Positions 17,807 to 28,233 of a stretch of 64,000 nt of DNA are shown one piece after another (position 1 is the stretch's first letter; each line of letters opens with the position of its first letter). Position numbers and translations under genes: made by a program. The stretch comes from Novipirellula galeiformis (GTDB lineage: Bacteria > Planctomycetota > Planctomycetia > Pirellulales > Pirellulaceae). The notes below the pieces were generated by a model, which saw only the letters and a list, made by a program, of their open reading frames with translations, made no database searches and was not told the origin of the DNA. The stretch lies in the NCBI RefSeq assembly GCF_007860095.1, contig NZ_SJPT01000008.1, positions 109,461 through 173,460 on the forward strand, in the 5' to 3' direction.

Positions 17807-17952
17807 GTTGGGGCGGAGATGTGACGGTCTGTTTTAGGCCCAAGGGGCCGGCGTTAGGTCAGCCCAGGGCAACGCCCTGGGTTTGACGGAGACCCAATCC
17901 AGCCAAGCCCCAACGGGGCGGTCCTAATCCATCGGCGTGGCTTCACGGTTGT
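17807..17952. repeat. ~145-bp direct repeat, copy 1 (downstream of enolase-superfamily gene)
   Basis: Almost the same sequence recurs at 19556-19698. Shared blocks in order: GGGGCGGAGATGTGACGGTC, GGGCCGGCGTTAGGTCAGCC, CAGGGCAACGCCCTG, AAGCCCCAACGGGGCGG and TCCTAATCCATCGGCGTGGC. It contains three short hairpins with AAC loops. The copy ends 13 bases short of the stop of the minus-strand enolase-superfamily gene. Confidence 0.9.
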
Positions 17953-17964
17953 CGAGGCGACGCG

Positions 17965-19188
17965 TTAACGTCCCGCCTCGCTGACCCGATGTTGGTAGGT
18001 GCTGCCTTCAAAAAGCTCTGGCAGCCATCGACCTCCGATTCCCGGCTCGTCCGAGGCATGCGCGTAGCCTGCTTCGACCTGAATCGTTCCGGAAATCAGC
18101 TTGGGATAGATCATCCGAATTTGCGATCTGACGGTCTCCTGCCATGCGACATTCGTCGTCGCGGTACCGACCTGCAGTCCCGACAGCAATGTCAACGGTC
18201 CGGTACAGTCGTGCATCACGACCGGCACATTGTAGCTCTGTGCCATATTGCAAATGCGATGAGTTTGCGAAATGCCGCCGACCCAAGTCGGATCGATCAT
18301 GATGTAATCGGCGGCACGCTTCTCCAGGACCAGGCGATAATCTTCCATGCCGATCATCATCTCACTGACAGCGAGTGGCACATCGGTTTGCCGCCGGAAA
18401 TCTGCGATGGTGTCAACGCAATCCGGCCGGATGACATCTTCGAGCCACAACGGATCGATCTCACGCATGGCTTTCGCGATCCGCACTGCGGTGGGCAGTT
18501 GAAAGAATCCGTGCCCGTCTAACATGATTTCAATCTGATTGCCAAACGCATCTCGAATCGCACGCATGGGACGCAGCCCGACTTCGAGATCTTGCTTCGA
18601 TAGATAAAGAGGACCGCCGTGCTTATGCGCGGCAAAGTCCAGTGTCCACATCTTCACCGCTCGATATCCCTCGTCGAGCAATTCCTGGACATATTCGGTA
18701 GGTCGATTGACGACGGACCAGTAGTCGTTCAAAGGCCCTTCGTGTCCCACGCACCCATGGCCGGGCCACACATGCGAATCGTGCGGCTCATTGGATTTTC
18801 CAGCGTAGCTGGGGCCGGCGCTGCTATTGTAAACGGGAATTTTGTCCTGGCTCCTGCCGCCCAGCAATTGCCAGACGGGTTGATCGCAAACCTGACCCAG
18901 AATATCCCACAGCGCCAAGTCGATTGCAGAAATCGCACGCAACTCACAACCACGCGAGCCGAAGTTGGTCGTCCGCTCGTAAAGAAAACGCCAATGACTC
19001 TCGATCTCTAGCGGATTGGCCCCCAACAGCCGCTTGGCCATCCAATCATGAATCGTCGATGCCACGGCTTCGGGAACATAATACGTCTCACCATGGCCAA
19101 TGTGGCCTGCGTCCGTATGGATTCGTAATGCCAGTAGCCCCGGCATGATGTCGCGGGGAATGACGGTTTCCAATTTCGTAATTTTCAT
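17965..19188 (-). CDS. Mandelate racemase/muconate lactonizing enzyme (enolase superfamily) protein
   Basis: 408 residues from ATG 19188 (MKITKLETVIP, the usual family start). N-terminal capping domain, then a barrel with metal-binding acids in EIMLDGHGFF, LWLEDVI and AVSEMMIG, and a late VMHDCTGP histidine that could act as the general base. The sequence resembles acid-sugar dehydratases such as galactonate/mannonate-type enzymes, which dehydrate sugar acids to 2-keto-3-deoxy acids; the specific substrate is not determined. The gene is bracketed by the two copies of a ~145-bp repeat, unlike its neighbours. Confidence 0.85.
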   Translation of the reverse strand: MKITKLETVIPRDIMPGLLALRIHTDAGHIGHGETYYVPEAVASTIHDWMAKRLLGANPLEIESHWRFLYERTTNFGSRGCELRAISAIDLALWDILGQVCDQPVWQLLGGRSQDKIPVYNSSAGPSYAGKSNEPHDSHVWPGHGCVGHEGPLNDYWSVVNRPTEYVQELLDEGYRAVKMWTLDFAAHKHGGPLYLSKQDLEVGLRPMRAIRDAFGNQIEIMLDGHGFFQLPTAVRIAKAMREIDPLWLEDVIRPDCVDTIADFRRQTDVPLAVSEMMIGMEDYRLVLEKRAADYIMIDPTWVGGISQTHRICNMAQSYNVPVVMHDCTGPLTLLSGLQVGTATTNVAWQETVRSQIRMIYPKLISGTIQVEAGYAHASDEPGIGGRWLPELFEGSTYQHRVSEAGR

Positions 19189-19922
19189 GTCGCTTCGATC
19201 CTGCACTTGAGCTGGGCAGCGCCAGTTTGATGAGTCGATCGTTCGTAAGACTTAGTCTGAACGAGACTTATCTCGCTTGACGCGAGAACCAATAAGAAGC
19301 GCCCCGCCGTGTGCGAATGGTTTCACGAAACCACGGAGGGTCGCTGTAATGTCCGTGCAGGATACCGCATCGCTGGGAGGAATGCTTGCGCAGTCACTCG
19401 CCTTTCTTGCTTCGTGTTTTCATGGCGCCAAAGGTCGACGACGGTTGGCAGTCGATGGGGCAGACGGATCTGCTGATCGCGCGGCCCATCGACGTCCGGG
19501 CCTGGTTGCTCAGACGCTGCCCCGCCGCATGACGACCAAGCGTTAGGGCCGCCCCGTTGGGGCGGAGATGTGACGGTCTGTTTAGGCCCAACGGGCCGGC
19601 GTTAGGTCAGCCCAGGGCAACGCCCTGAGATTGACGTGACCCTATCTAGCTAAGCCCCAACGGGGCGGTCCTAATCCATCGGCGTGGCTTCACGGTTGCC
19701 ACGACCGAAACCATCGCTGATGGCGAGGCGTCTCGCCGGAGATCAAGCGAAATCGGGCCGATGCCCGCGCATTTTAGCATTGGGCTCTGTCTCTATGGTG
19801 ACGCTGGCCCCATGGTGATCATTGATTCAGCGTCACCGAGCCCTCCCCGGAAATCTCGCTGAAGGCTCGATTTCCGACCCTCCCAACGCAAGCTGGAAGG
19901 GTGAAGCAAGGGTTGCTACCGC
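19189..19922. other. 734-base intergenic region with second direct-repeat copy and hairpins
   Basis: Upstream of the enolase-superfamily gene. Contains the direct-repeat copy at 19556-19698. It also holds a GGAAATC/GATTTCC stem (19849-19855 and 19869-19875) followed by CCCTCCCAACGC, a motif partly echoed at 24346-24380 in the region upstream of the PSD1 gene. No gene seen in 19207-19555. Confidence 0.5.
19556..19698. repeat. ~145-bp direct repeat, copy 2 (upstream of enolase-superfamily gene)
   Basis: Same orientation and block order as the copy at 17807-17952, with a few base changes and a divergent stretch (AGATTGACGTGACCCTATCTAG in place of the GTTTGACGGAGACCCAATCC region, each quoted only in part). 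GCCC-AAC-GGGC, CAGGGC-AAC-GCCCTG and GCCCC-AAC-GGGGC hairpins are all conserved between copies. Confidence 0.9.
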
Positions 19923-21389
19923 TCACGCCAAGATTTCGTGGATCACGTGGCCTTCGACGTTGGTCAAGCGTCGCTGGACGCCGTTGTGCTCGAACGTCAG
20001 CCGTTCGTGATCGAGTCCCAATAGATGTAAGATCGTGGCGTTAAAGTCGTACAGCGGATGGATGTCTTGCACCGCTTTTTGACCGATTTCATCCGTCATC
20101 CCGTGGCTGACGCCGGGTTTCACTCCCGCGCCAGTCATCCAGCAGGTAAAGCCATCGGGATTATGGTCGCGGCCCAATGCCCCTTTTTGAAAGAATGGCA
20201 TGCGGCCGAACTCAGTGCACCAAACCACCAAGGTGTTTTCCAGCAATCCACGCGCCTTCATGTCTTTGATCATCGCGGCGGCGGGTTGGTCTAAGATCGC
20301 AGCGTGTTTGTCGTATTGTTCTTTCAGCTTGCTATGGCCGTCCCAATTCAGCTCTCCGCCGCTGGCGTAGGCACCATTAAAGAGCTGGACAAAACGTACC
20401 CCGCGTTCAATCATCCGCCGCGCGAGGATGCAGTTGCGAGCGAACGCGGCTCGCGTCGGATTCGATTCATCGTCGGCACCGTAGCTTTTCAGGATATGAG
20501 CCGGCTCGGAGCTGAGGTCGGTGATCTCCGGTACGCTCAATTGCATCCGCGCCGCAAGCTCGTAGCTGGCGATCCGAGCCGCCAATTTGCCATCGCCGGG
20601 ATGCTGTTGCAGATGCCGATCGTTCATGTTTTGCAATAAGGACCGCGTCGCTTCGTCCGCCGCCGAGCTCACTCCGGTGGGGCGGAGGTGGCGAATCGGG
20701 GCTTTCGAGGACAGCGGGGTGCCTTGAAACGCGGCGGGCAGAAAACCAGGGCCCCAGTTGTTGGATCCGTTTTGGGGGACGCCGCGGGGATCGGGGATGG
20801 CGACGTACGCGGGCAGGTTTGCGTTCTCGCTGCCGAGCGCATAGGTGGCCCAGGATCCGAGGCTGGGGAAGCCGTCCAAAATGTTACCAGTGGACAGAAA
20901 GTTTTCGGCGGGACCATGCGTGTTGCTGTTGCTGGTCAACGAGTGAACGAAGGCGATGTCATCGGTCAATTCCGCGAGATGCGGAATCATGTCGCTGACC
21001 CATTTGCCGGTTTGCCCACGCTGACGAAATTTGTATTGCGGTCGCGCCAGGTTTCCAGCCGGGCCCTGAAATGTCACCGCCGGGCCGCCGGGCAGTGGTT
21101 TTCCGTCGAGCGGGATGAGATCGGGTTTGTAGTCCCAGGTCTCCAGTTGGCTGACCGCGCCGGCGCAGAAGATGACAACGACATTCTCCGCTTTTGCGGG
21201 GTAGTGCGGCGCTCGAGCAATGAACGGTCGTGCGGGATCGATCGCCGGTTGCGAAGCATACGAGCGGTTGCCCCCGAGTAGATCGAGGAGTGCAACCGAA
21301 CCGAGGGCCGTGGCGGTGTTGGAGAGGAAACCGCGTCGATTCAGTTGGTCAAAGCCAACGATCGGTAGTGATTGATCATGAATGTTCAT
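19923..21389 (-). CDS. DUF1501 domain-containing exported protein
   Basis: 488 residues. The N-terminal [24 protein letters not shown] resembles a Tat signal. DUF1501 features: [97 protein letters not shown] and [12 protein letters not shown]. The family is alkaline phosphatase/sulfatase-like in fold and greatly expanded in planctomycetes; substrate unknown. It follows the cytochrome-domain protein by 13 bases on the same strand, the usual pairing, implying that the two proteins work together in the periplasm. Confidence 0.93.
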   Translation of the reverse strand: MNIHDQSLPIVGFDQLNRRGFLSNTATALGSVALLDLLGGNRSYASQPAIDPARPFIARAPHYPAKAENVVVIFCAGAVSQLETWDYKPDLIPLDGKPLPGGPAVTFQGPAGNLARPQYKFRQRGQTGKWVSDMIPHLAELTDDIAFVHSLTSNSNTHGPAENFLSTGNILDGFPSLGSWATYALGSENANLPAYVAIPDPRGVPQNGSNNWGPGFLPAAFQGTPLSSKAPIRHLRPTGVSSAADEATRSLLQNMNDRHLQQHPGDGKLAARIASYELAARMQLSVPEITDLSSEPAHILKSYGADDESNPTRAAFARNCILARRMIERGVRFVQLFNGAYASGGELNWDGHSKLKEQYDKHAAILDQPAAAMIKDMKARGLLENTLVVWCTEFGRMPFFQKGALGRDHNPDGFTCWMTGAGVKPGVSHGMTDEIGQKAVQDIHPLYDFNATILHLLGLDHERLTFEHNGVQRRLTNVEGHVIHEILA

Positions 21390-21402
21390 GGTTCCGAAGG
21401 TC

Positions 21403-24189
21403 CTAGGGCAAAAACAAGAACTCGTTGCTGTTATAGAGGGCTCGGCAAAGCGTCGCTAAGCCGTGCTCGTGGACGACGCTTTGAGCCTCGGAAACTTCGT
21501 CGGCTTGAGGATCACGGTTCAGAGCGATCTGGTAGACGCGTCGAATTTGTTGGTCGACATCCTCGGCAATCTCGGTTTGCACACGGCCCGCAAAGGCGGC
21601 GGATTGTTCGAGAGTAAAAACACTGTTGAACAAATTGAGGGCTTGGATCGGCGTGGTCGATTCAATCCGGCGAGCGGTGCTCTGGCCACCATCGGGACAA
21701 TCGAAGGCGCCAAAGACCGCATCGCGTTCACGGCGAACCTTGTGAGCGTAGATCATTCGCTTGAGTCCCTCGCCGCTGAACGATTCAACCGGTGTGAAAC
21801 CGGATAGCCCCCCGCGTTGATTGAAGAGATCGAAGCCCCGGCCTCCCATCGTTAGGTCTAGTCGCCCGGCGGTCATTAGCATTGAATCGCGAATCGTTTC
21901 GGCGTCGACCCGTCGCGATGGATAACGCCAAAGCCAACGCACGTCGGCATCCTTGCTGGCCGCGGCGGGGTTGGCTTGAGTCGATTGTCGGTAGGTGGCC
22001 GATAACACGATCATGCGATGCATCTGTTTGATCGACCAACCCGACTGAGTGAATTGTTGGGTCAACCAATCGAGCAATTCGGGATGCGAAGGGGGAGTTC
22101 CCATGCGGCCAAAATCGCTGGCCGTCTCGACGATTCCCATGCCAAAGTGGCTTTGCCAAATGCGGTTCACCATCACCCGCGCGGTCAGCGGATGAGAGGG
22201 ACTTGCGATCCAGTCCGCCAAGGCGATCCGCCGCTGTTGTTCGTTAGCGTCCGCAGGAAGCGAGAGGTCGTCGAAGGAGCTGAGCACGGCGGGTTGGACC
22301 CTCTCCTCGGGTTGCTCGGGGTCGCCGCGGTTAAGCAGATGAATGGCATCCGGTTTGCGGAAGTTTCCTGCAAACGCCTTCGGAATCTCAGTGATTTTGG
22401 CAAGCTGTTTTTCGAGTTCGTGTTGGCGGTTCAACAACGTCTTGGCCCTGCGAGCTTCATCGTCGCTCAGACCGTCGTAGGAAAAGGGAACCGGGGTGTT
22501 CTTATTCGGTACAAATTCGGCCCGATCCGAGGCATCGGCCACCTTCGTCCATTGTCCCTCGAGGTCGGCCACTTCGATCGTGTAGTCGATCGCCAACCGG
22601 TCGGCAAACTTGCCCTCTCGATCCCGCCCCCACGCGACACGCTCGATCTCATGCGTCTCATCAAACTCGAGCACGACCCAACCTTTGCCGGTCTCGTTGG
22701 ACATCCAACTTTGTGAATTGCCGTAGTTACCATCGTTGATCAATCGCAATTCATGGCGGTTGGCGACGGTGGTATTGCCCGACGAGGTGACTTTCGTCCC
22801 TAGGCTGGCAAGAGCGACATTGCGACCGCCAGTGTCGAAAACTTCGAGTTCGTCAATGCACGGTTCGAGTTTGTTGGTGGCGTGGATCGTGAAGCGGACG
22901 CGTTTGGATTTCTGCGCCGCGAAACGATCGGAATTCATCCGCGCATTGATCGGCGGTCGCTCGATGCCGACACCGGCCAGCGGTGTGAAAAGAGCGAGTT
23001 GCTGGTGGACGTCGGCCAGTTCCTTTTTTAACTCTAGAGCCTCGATTGCGCGTGCTTCTGAGTCGTGTGGCTTGAGCTCCCGGTCGGCATATTCGACTCC
23101 CGACACGAACGCCTGCATCGCGTAATAGTCGTGCTGGGAAATGGGGTCAAATTTGTGGTCGTGGCATCGCGCACATCCAACGCTCAAGCCAAGAAAGGTT
23201 TGCGTGATGTTGACGACAATCTCGTCCAATGCGTCCTGGCGGGCGAGTCGGATCGAGGGGGCATCTCTTCCGATCTGTCCCGGCAACAGCACCGAGGCGG
23301 TGATTAAAAAGCCGGTGGCGGCGTCGGCGCCCACGGCATCGCCGACGATTTGTTCGCGGATGAAGCGATCGTACGGGATGTCGTTGTTGAAGGCCTCAAT
23401 CACATAGTCGCGGTAGGGCCACGCATTAGGGCGTTCGGTATTGACCTCAAACCCATGGGTGTCGGCGTAGCGCACGACGTCCAACCAATGTTGGGCCCAG
23501 CGTTCGCCGTAACGAGGCGATTGCAGCAGCCGGTCGACGACGGCCTCGTAAGCGTTGTCGTTGTCAGCTGCGTTGGAGTGCTGCAAAAACGCGGTGACCT
23601 GTTCGGGCGTGGGTGGCAATCCGGTCAAATCCAACGTCACCCGGCGCAGCCACGTTACCGCATCGGCGGGCGGTGATGGCGTTAATCCCTCACGTTGGAG
23701 TTTGGCCAGTACAAATGAGTCGATGGCATTGCGTGTCCACGTCTCGTCGGATACCGCCGGAGGCAGCGGTTGGGTAACCGGTTTGAAGGACCAATGGTCG
23801 AGTCGGTCTTCGAGTTCGGCGAGGTCGACGCCATCGGGCCAGACGGCGTTTTGTTCGACCCACTTTGTCAGCGTGTCAATCTCTGCGGCAGAGAGCCCAA
23901 CGCCCTCTGGAGGCATCCGGGAGTCTTCGTCGTCGGTGGTGACCAATTCCAATAAGGGACTCTCCTCGACGTTGCCCGGCACGACGATCGGCCCATAGCC
24001 GGCACCGCCTTTGAAGGCCTCGGATTTAATGTCCAATCGCAGATCACTTTTTTGCTTTGCTTCCCCGTGACACGAATAGCAGTGTTTTTGGAAAATGGGC
24101 CGCACGTCGCGAACGAAATCGATCGTCGCGCCGTCGACTCGGGCCACCAGAAGGCTCGCAAGCAGGGCGAAGGCAAACGCTTTCTTCAT
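21403..24189 (-). CDS. Planctomycete cytochrome-c / DUF1549 / DUF1553 (PSD1) protein
   Basis: 928 residues from ATG 24189; the signal peptide [20 protein letters not shown] supports this over the longer frame. Order: a cytochrome-c-like domain with CYSCH (C37, C40, H41), DUF1549 (from about 130), containing [12 protein letters not shown], a discoidin-like insert (about 400-520; [32 protein letters not shown]), then DUF1553 to the end ([27 protein letters not shown]-like). The family is probably periplasmic and possibly redox-active on polysaccharide-derived material, but no reaction is proven. First gene of the unit with the DUF1501 gene. Confidence 0.93.
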   Translation of the reverse strand: MKKAFAFALLASLLVARVDGATIDFVRDVRPIFQKHCYSCHGEAKQKSDLRLDIKSEAFKGGAGYGPIVVPGNVEESPLLELVTTDDEDSRMPPEGVGLSAAEIDTLTKWVEQNAVWPDGVDLAELEDRLDHWSFKPVTQPLPPAVSDETWTRNAIDSFVLAKLQREGLTPSPPADAVTWLRRVTLDLTGLPPTPEQVTAFLQHSNAADNDNAYEAVVDRLLQSPRYGERWAQHWLDVVRYADTHGFEVNTERPNAWPYRDYVIEAFNNDIPYDRFIREQIVGDAVGADAATGFLITASVLLPGQIGRDAPSIRLARQDALDEIVVNITQTFLGLSVGCARCHDHKFDPISQHDYYAMQAFVSGVEYADRELKPHDSEARAIEALELKKELADVHQQLALFTPLAGVGIERPPINARMNSDRFAAQKSKRVRFTIHATNKLEPCIDELEVFDTGGRNVALASLGTKVTSSGNTTVANRHELRLINDGNYGNSQSWMSNETGKGWVVLEFDETHEIERVAWGRDREGKFADRLAIDYTIEVADLEGQWTKVADASDRAEFVPNKNTPVPFSYDGLSDDEARRAKTLLNRQHELEKQLAKITEIPKAFAGNFRKPDAIHLLNRGDPEQPEERVQPAVLSSFDDLSLPADANEQQRRIALADWIASPSHPLTARVMVNRIWQSHFGMGIVETASDFGRMGTPPSHPELLDWLTQQFTQSGWSIKQMHRMIVLSATYRQSTQANPAAASKDADVRWLWRYPSRRVDAETIRDSMLMTAGRLDLTMGGRGFDLFNQRGGLSGFTPVESFSGEGLKRMIYAHKVRRERDAVFGAFDCPDGGQSTARRIESTTPIQALNLFNSVFTLEQSAAFAGRVQTEIAEDVDQQIRRVYQIALNRDPQADEVSEAQSVVHEHGLATLCRALYNSNEFLFLP

Positions 24190-24548
24190 GGGGCACCTGA
24201 GACTCGATCGAGGGCATGAGACGCCATTGACACGTCGGTTGCGGGGGCATGGGCTAGGGAGTGGGCTTTTTATCTTACACGTAATCGAGGCCAGGAGCGT
24301 GAGATGCGAATCCGCGTCGGATCCTCCGCCCCCGTGTCCCTGCCCAAAAATCTCGCGGAAATCTCGATTTCCAACCCTCCGGGCTGTGCCACGGATGCCC
24401 ATGCTGCGTGGTTTCTCTTAATCGATGGGATAACCCGCATGATTGCTACTACACGACTTGTGGATGTCGGACGCTACTCGTGTGCTAGCTTTCAGTACTC
24501 ACTCTCGGTGTGTATTTCAATTTTGACGATGGATAGCGATAGCGGACG
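24190..24548. other. Divergent intergenic region
   Basis: 359 bases between the minus-strand PSD1 gene and the plus-strand ABC ATPase gene, so promoters for both are expected. A partial relative of the 19.85 kb hairpin motif (ATCTCG, GATTTCC, ACCCTCC) lies at about 24346-24380. No gene seen. Confidence 0.4.
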
Positions 24549-25322
24549 ATGATCGAAGTTCAACATTTGCGAAAGATTTACGACCGGCATTGGGCCGTCG
24601 ATGGCGTTTCGTTTCAGTTGCAGAAAGGTCAGGTGTGCGGGGTCGTTGGCGAAAACGGTGCCGGAAAGACGACCGTGATGCGGTGTTTGGCGGGATTGAT
24701 TCCAGCCTCTGACGGATCGATTTGCGTCGCCGGATATGACGCGAAGCTTGATTTGATTGAGTTGAAACGTCGTTTAGCGTACGTCCCTGATGATCCGCCG
24801 CTGTTTGATGATTTGACGGTCGGCCAGCATCTAGAAATGATCGGACGTTTGTATCAAGTCGAAGATTTTTATCCCAAAGCGACTCAACTGCTGACTCAGT
24901 TTCAATTGTTGGACAAGGTCGATGCCGGCGCGACGACGTTGTCGCGTGGTATGCGTCAAAAGTTAGCGGTGTGTTGTGCCTACTTGTTCGATCCCGCCGT
25001 GTTGTTACTTGATGAACCGATGACGGGACTCGACCCACCGGGGATTCGTGAACTTTTGGCTTCGGTTCGCGAGCGTGCTCAAGCGGGAGCCACGGTCATG
25101 ATCAGCAGCCATTTGTTGCCGATGATTGAAGGGATTTGCACCCACTATCTGGTGATGAAGCGGGGGGAAGCGAAGTTCTTCGGCACGGCGGAAGATTTGA
25201 GATTGGCCTATCCGGGGAACGCTTCGTTGGAGGATGCGTATTTTGCGGCAAGTGAAAATGAACCGATCGCGGTTGCTGCCGTGGCGATGCCAACCTCAAC
25301 CACGATGGAAGGGGTTGTATGA
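24549..25322 (+). CDS. ABC transporter ATP-binding protein
   Basis: 257 residues, cytoplasmic ATPase. Walker A GENGAGKT at 34-41, signature LSRGMRQKL, Walker B VLLLDEPMTGLDPP, and switch histidine in ISSHLLP. The short linker EMIGRLYQVEDFYPK and C-terminal MKRGEAKFFGT resemble CcmA/NatA-type exporter ATPases. The stop overlaps the permease start by four bases (ATGA at 25319-25322), so the pair is translationally coupled. Substrate unknown; an exporter is favoured as there is no binding-protein gene. Confidence 0.92.
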   Translation: MIEVQHLRKIYDRHWAVDGVSFQLQKGQVCGVVGENGAGKTTVMRCLAGLIPASDGSICVAGYDAKLDLIELKRRLAYVPDDPPLFDDLTVGQHLEMIGRLYQVEDFYPKATQLLTQFQLLDKVDAGATTLSRGMRQKLAVCCAYLFDPAVLLLDEPMTGLDPPGIRELLASVRERAQAGATVMISSHLLPMIEGICTHYLVMKRGEAKFFGTAEDLRLAYPGNASLEDAYFAASENEPIAVAAVAMPTSTTMEGVV

Positions 25323-27034
25323 GCCGCGATGCAACCTCATCGATGCCCGGATCATGTTGGGACCCGTCTCGCATCCACCGTCATTTGCTGTGGTTGACTT
25401 GTGCGCGTAGCCAATTGCGATTGCGACGAACATGGGATCGGATTCGTTCTCCGAGACGCATTTTGGCGACACTCTCGGCTGGTTTGTTTCTGATCGCGTA
25501 TGTCTTGTACGGTATCTTTGTCCTCTCGAACCGTGCTCCGGCCTCTCCCGATCATCTTCGCGATTGGCTCTCCGGCGGCATGGTGTTGTACGCCCTCTAC
25601 CACGCGGTCCGCTGTGTATGGACCGAGACGGTGGTCGACTTGGAGTTAACGCCGGCCGAACGGCTTTGGCTTGGCGGGGCGCCGCTGCGCCGATCGAGTC
25701 TGGCGACGTATCGCATCAGCAACATCGTGGCGGCCACCGCCATCAAAACAATGTTGTTGACGATCGTGCTCGTCGGTGACGTTCCGCGCGTGGAACTCTT
25801 GATTCTCGGGGTGTTCAGTTCGTTGTTGCTGTTGGACTTGGTCCGTCAAATCCTGGTCCGTGTGGCCAGCGGGCTGAGCGAAACGAATCGCAAGCGAGCG
25901 AAGGTCGTCAGCGTGTTGTGGGTCAGCGCGGTAGCGCTGCAAGTGATCGCGAATGTGGCGTCGATGACCCCACTAGGGTCGCCGACGTGGTTGTATGGGA
26001 TCCACGTTCTTTATGCCGTCGGTGACGTCGCGCAGAGCTTTGTGATCCAAGTGCTTGCGGTTGCCTGGATCCCGATGGCCCAGGTGGCTGTGGCGCCGGC
26101 TTACTCCTTGTGGACGCTGCTTGCGATCGTCTGTATTGCAATCACGATTCGCGTTGCTGTGGGAGTTTTGGTTTGGGTCGATGCGTGGGCATTGCACCAG
26201 AATTTCAGGCATGAGCAAGCACTGCTTCGCCAACAACCGAGCGGGCGTTTCCAGGGTGATGTGGTACGTCGCTGGGGGCACGACAACGCGAATCCGCAGG
26301 GCATTCCGTCTGGATATTCACGTATCGCTGCGACCAAGGCGCTGTGGACGCGGCAATACCAAAGCGTGCGGCGGTATCGCGGAACGATCGGGTTTAGTTT
26401 TCTGATCCCGACGCTGTTGTGCTTGTCGCCGCTGGTTACCAACCAGGTGTTGGAGCAATGGTTCTACGTCGTCAGCGGGATTGCATTGTGCACGATGTTG
26501 TTGGCTCCTCCGGCACTGCGTCTCGATTTTCGACGCGACCTATTGCGGATGCAATTGTTGAAATCCTTGCCCGTCAAACCGCTGACAATGGTGCTCGGAC
26601 AACTGGCGTTGCCGATTCTGATCACATGGATCTTTCAATGGGTGACGTTGGCGACCGCCGCTGTGATTGTGCAGCCCAGTATGGGCCAGTGGTTGTTGTG
26701 GACGTTCGTGCTCGCCGCGTTGGCGGTGTTCACGTTTGCGACCGAGAACGCCCTGTTCTTGGTTTATCCGCATCACGCACATCAACAAGGCTTGGGGATG
26801 ATGTTGCGAGCCAAGCTAACGTTTTTGGGCAAAGCGGGCGTGATCGCGGCATCGCTCGCATTGCTGGTGCTATGGGGGACGGTTTGCAAGAGCGTCTTGC
26901 CTGAGAATTGGCACGCCCTTGGGTTCGTGGGCGGCGCGATCGCAGCGACTTGGTTCGTCGCAGCGATCAGCGTGCTGGTGACCACCAGCTGTTGGCGGCG
27001 ATTCGATTTGTCGTTCGATGTGCCGCCGCAATAG
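25319..27034 (+). CDS. ABC transporter permease
   Basis: 571 residues with about twelve hydrophobic segments starting at LATLSAGLFLIAYVLYGIF, separated by a hydrophilic middle (about 300-350; RQQPSGRFQGDVVRRW). Layout fits a fused two-domain ABC-2-like permease. It is coupled to the ATPase gene by a four-base overlap. Near the N-terminus the sequence is basic and carries no cleavable signal. The last codons and the stop are duplicated immediately downstream (see the tandem repeat at 27016-27053). Confidence 0.8.
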   Translation: MSRDATSSMPGSCWDPSRIHRHLLWLTCARSQLRLRRTWDRIRSPRRILATLSAGLFLIAYVLYGIFVLSNRAPASPDHLRDWLSGGMVLYALYHAVRCVWTETVVDLELTPAERLWLGGAPLRRSSLATYRISNIVAATAIKTMLLTIVLVGDVPRVELLILGVFSSLLLLDLVRQILVRVASGLSETNRKRAKVVSVLWVSAVALQVIANVASMTPLGSPTWLYGIHVLYAVGDVAQSFVIQVLAVAWIPMAQVAVAPAYSLWTLLAIVCIAITIRVAVGVLVWVDAWALHQNFRHEQALLRQQPSGRFQGDVVRRWGHDNANPQGIPSGYSRIAATKALWTRQYQSVRRYRGTIGFSFLIPTLLCLSPLVTNQVLEQWFYVVSGIALCTMLLAPPALRLDFRRDLLRMQLLKSLPVKPLTMVLGQLALPILITWIFQWVTLATAAVIVQPSMGQWLLWTFVLAALAVFTFATENALFLVYPHHAHQQGLGMMLRAKLTFLGKAGVIAASLALLVLWGTVCKSVLPENWHALGFVGGAIAATWFVAAISVLVTTSCWRRFDLSFDVPPQ

Positions 27035-27053
27035 CGATGTGCCGCCGCAATAG
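27016..27053. repeat. Perfect 19-base tandem duplication spanning a stop codon
   Basis: CGATGTGCCGCCGCAATAG occurs at 27016-27034 and again at 27035-27053. The first copy encodes the last residues and the TAG stop of the ABC permease; the second is untranslated. Confidence 0.95.
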
Positions 27054-27080
27054 CGGAGCCGCGTCAAGAGTCGGCTCCGC
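27053..27080. terminator. Hairpin between convergent genes
   Basis: Nine-base perfect stem GCGGAGCCG (27053-27061) and CGGCTCCGC (27072-27080) with a ten-base loop, between the convergent ABC permease and TlpA-like genes. No T-tract follows on either strand, so its role as a terminator is plausible but not certain. Confidence 0.5.
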
Positions 27081-27105
27081 TTGCATGGCACGCACGCTAG
27101 GGAGA

Positions 27106-28233
27106 TTACTTCTCGTCGTTTTCGCTTTCTTTATCGGGCGTCAATTCATCGAGAAACAATTGCATTCGTTTCTTTTGACGATCATCGCTCAGCTCGACCG
27201 ATTTTTGTTGGAACGCGATCGCTTCATCCAGCTTGTTATCCACTTTGGAAAGTTGTGCCAAGATGTGGTAGACGAGAGGTTGTGCTTCGGGGTCAGCCTT
27301 GTCGGCGATCGGAGCCAATGCGGCGACGGCTTCGGCAGCCAACGGGCCGACCTTGCCACCTTGTTGAACCACGGCGGTGAGCGAGTAGCCGAATTGGCCT
27401 AGCGACATCCAGTTACCCTTCATGTCGGCCAGACGTTCGCGATAGTACTGCACCACTTCATCGGTGACGTGCCCCGCCGAAAGCATCAAACTAGCGCGGA
27501 AATCTTTCAGGTTGCCGATCAGCGATGGGTCATCGGTCAAGGTGATTTGTTTCTCGACGAGCTTGATCGCGTCGTCGAACTTGCCAGCTCCGGCCAACTT
27601 CGAAATTTGTTCGATGGCGGCTTCAAGCTGTTGCTTGGCTTCCATCGCCTTCTTGAACGCTTCGCGATCCCAAGCGTCGTTAACCACTTTTTGCAGAGGC
27701 TCTTCCATTTCCATGGGGTGCCCAATCCATTCAACGTGGGCATCTTTGCCAACGATAAACGAGGTCGGGATGCCCTGTTGCTTCGCTGCGTCCATGTAGT
27801 CTTTGTAGACCGAGCGATCGGGATCGGTGGTCAAGCAATACGCCGAGGTGATTTGCTCGAACGTTTGCTTCAATTCTTCGTTCTCACGGGCCAAAAACTC
27901 CTTGACCTCTTCGACTTCTTCGTCCGAGACGCTGATGATTTGAACGTTTTGGCCTCGGAATTGATTTTGCAGTTCGGCGAGATGCGGCATGCTCATCACG
28001 CACGGGCCACACCAAGTTGCCCAAAATTCAATGACATAGACTTTGCCCTTCTCGAACTTAGTCACTGGTTTGAAGAATCCCTTGCCGTCCTGCAACCAAT
28101 GCTCGACATCGATTGCGGGGGCGGGTGATCCGATGCCCAGGGTGGCATCGGCCTTGACCGGTGATGGCATCAGCGTTGCAAAAACGCATGTCGCTGTGAG
28201 AAGGAGAGACGATTTGAGTGAAAGGGGCTTCAT
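27106..28233 (-). CDS. TlpA-like thioredoxin-fold protein
   Basis: 375 residues with a signal peptide (about 1-29), so periplasmic. The thioredoxin/AlkA-like domain holds the active site WATWCGPCVM (C75, C78) after VYVIEF, and a cis-proline-type segment GIPTSFIVGKDAHVEWIG. The C-terminal 170 residues are helical and charged (for example QLEAAIEQISKLAGAGKFDDAIKLVE), resembling TPR-like helices. TlpA-type proteins reduce disulfides or act in cytochrome maturation. Convergent with the ABC permease gene; no tight link to other genes. Confidence 0.88.
   Translation of the reverse strand: MKPLSLKSSLLLTATCVFATLMPSPVKADATLGIGSPAPAIDVEHWLQDGKGFFKPVTKFEKGKVYVIEFWATWCGPCVMSMPHLAELQNQFRGQNVQIISVSDEEVEEVKEFLARENEELKQTFEQITSAYCLTTDPDRSVYKDYMDAAKQQGIPTSFIVGKDAHVEWIGHPMEMEEPLQKVVNDAWDREAFKKAMEAKQQLEAAIEQISKLAGAGKFDDAIKLVEKQITLTDDPSLIGNLKDFRASLMLSAGHVTDEVVQYYRERLADMKGNWMSLGQFGYSLTAVVQQGGKVGPLAAEAVAALAPIADKADPEAQPLVYHILAQLSKVDNKLDEAIAFQQKSVELSDDRQKKRMQLFLDELTPDKESENDEK

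Noticed and set aside
27053-27080. Strong bidirectional terminator
   Set aside because: Stem is good but T-tracts are missing, so only a possible terminator is reported.
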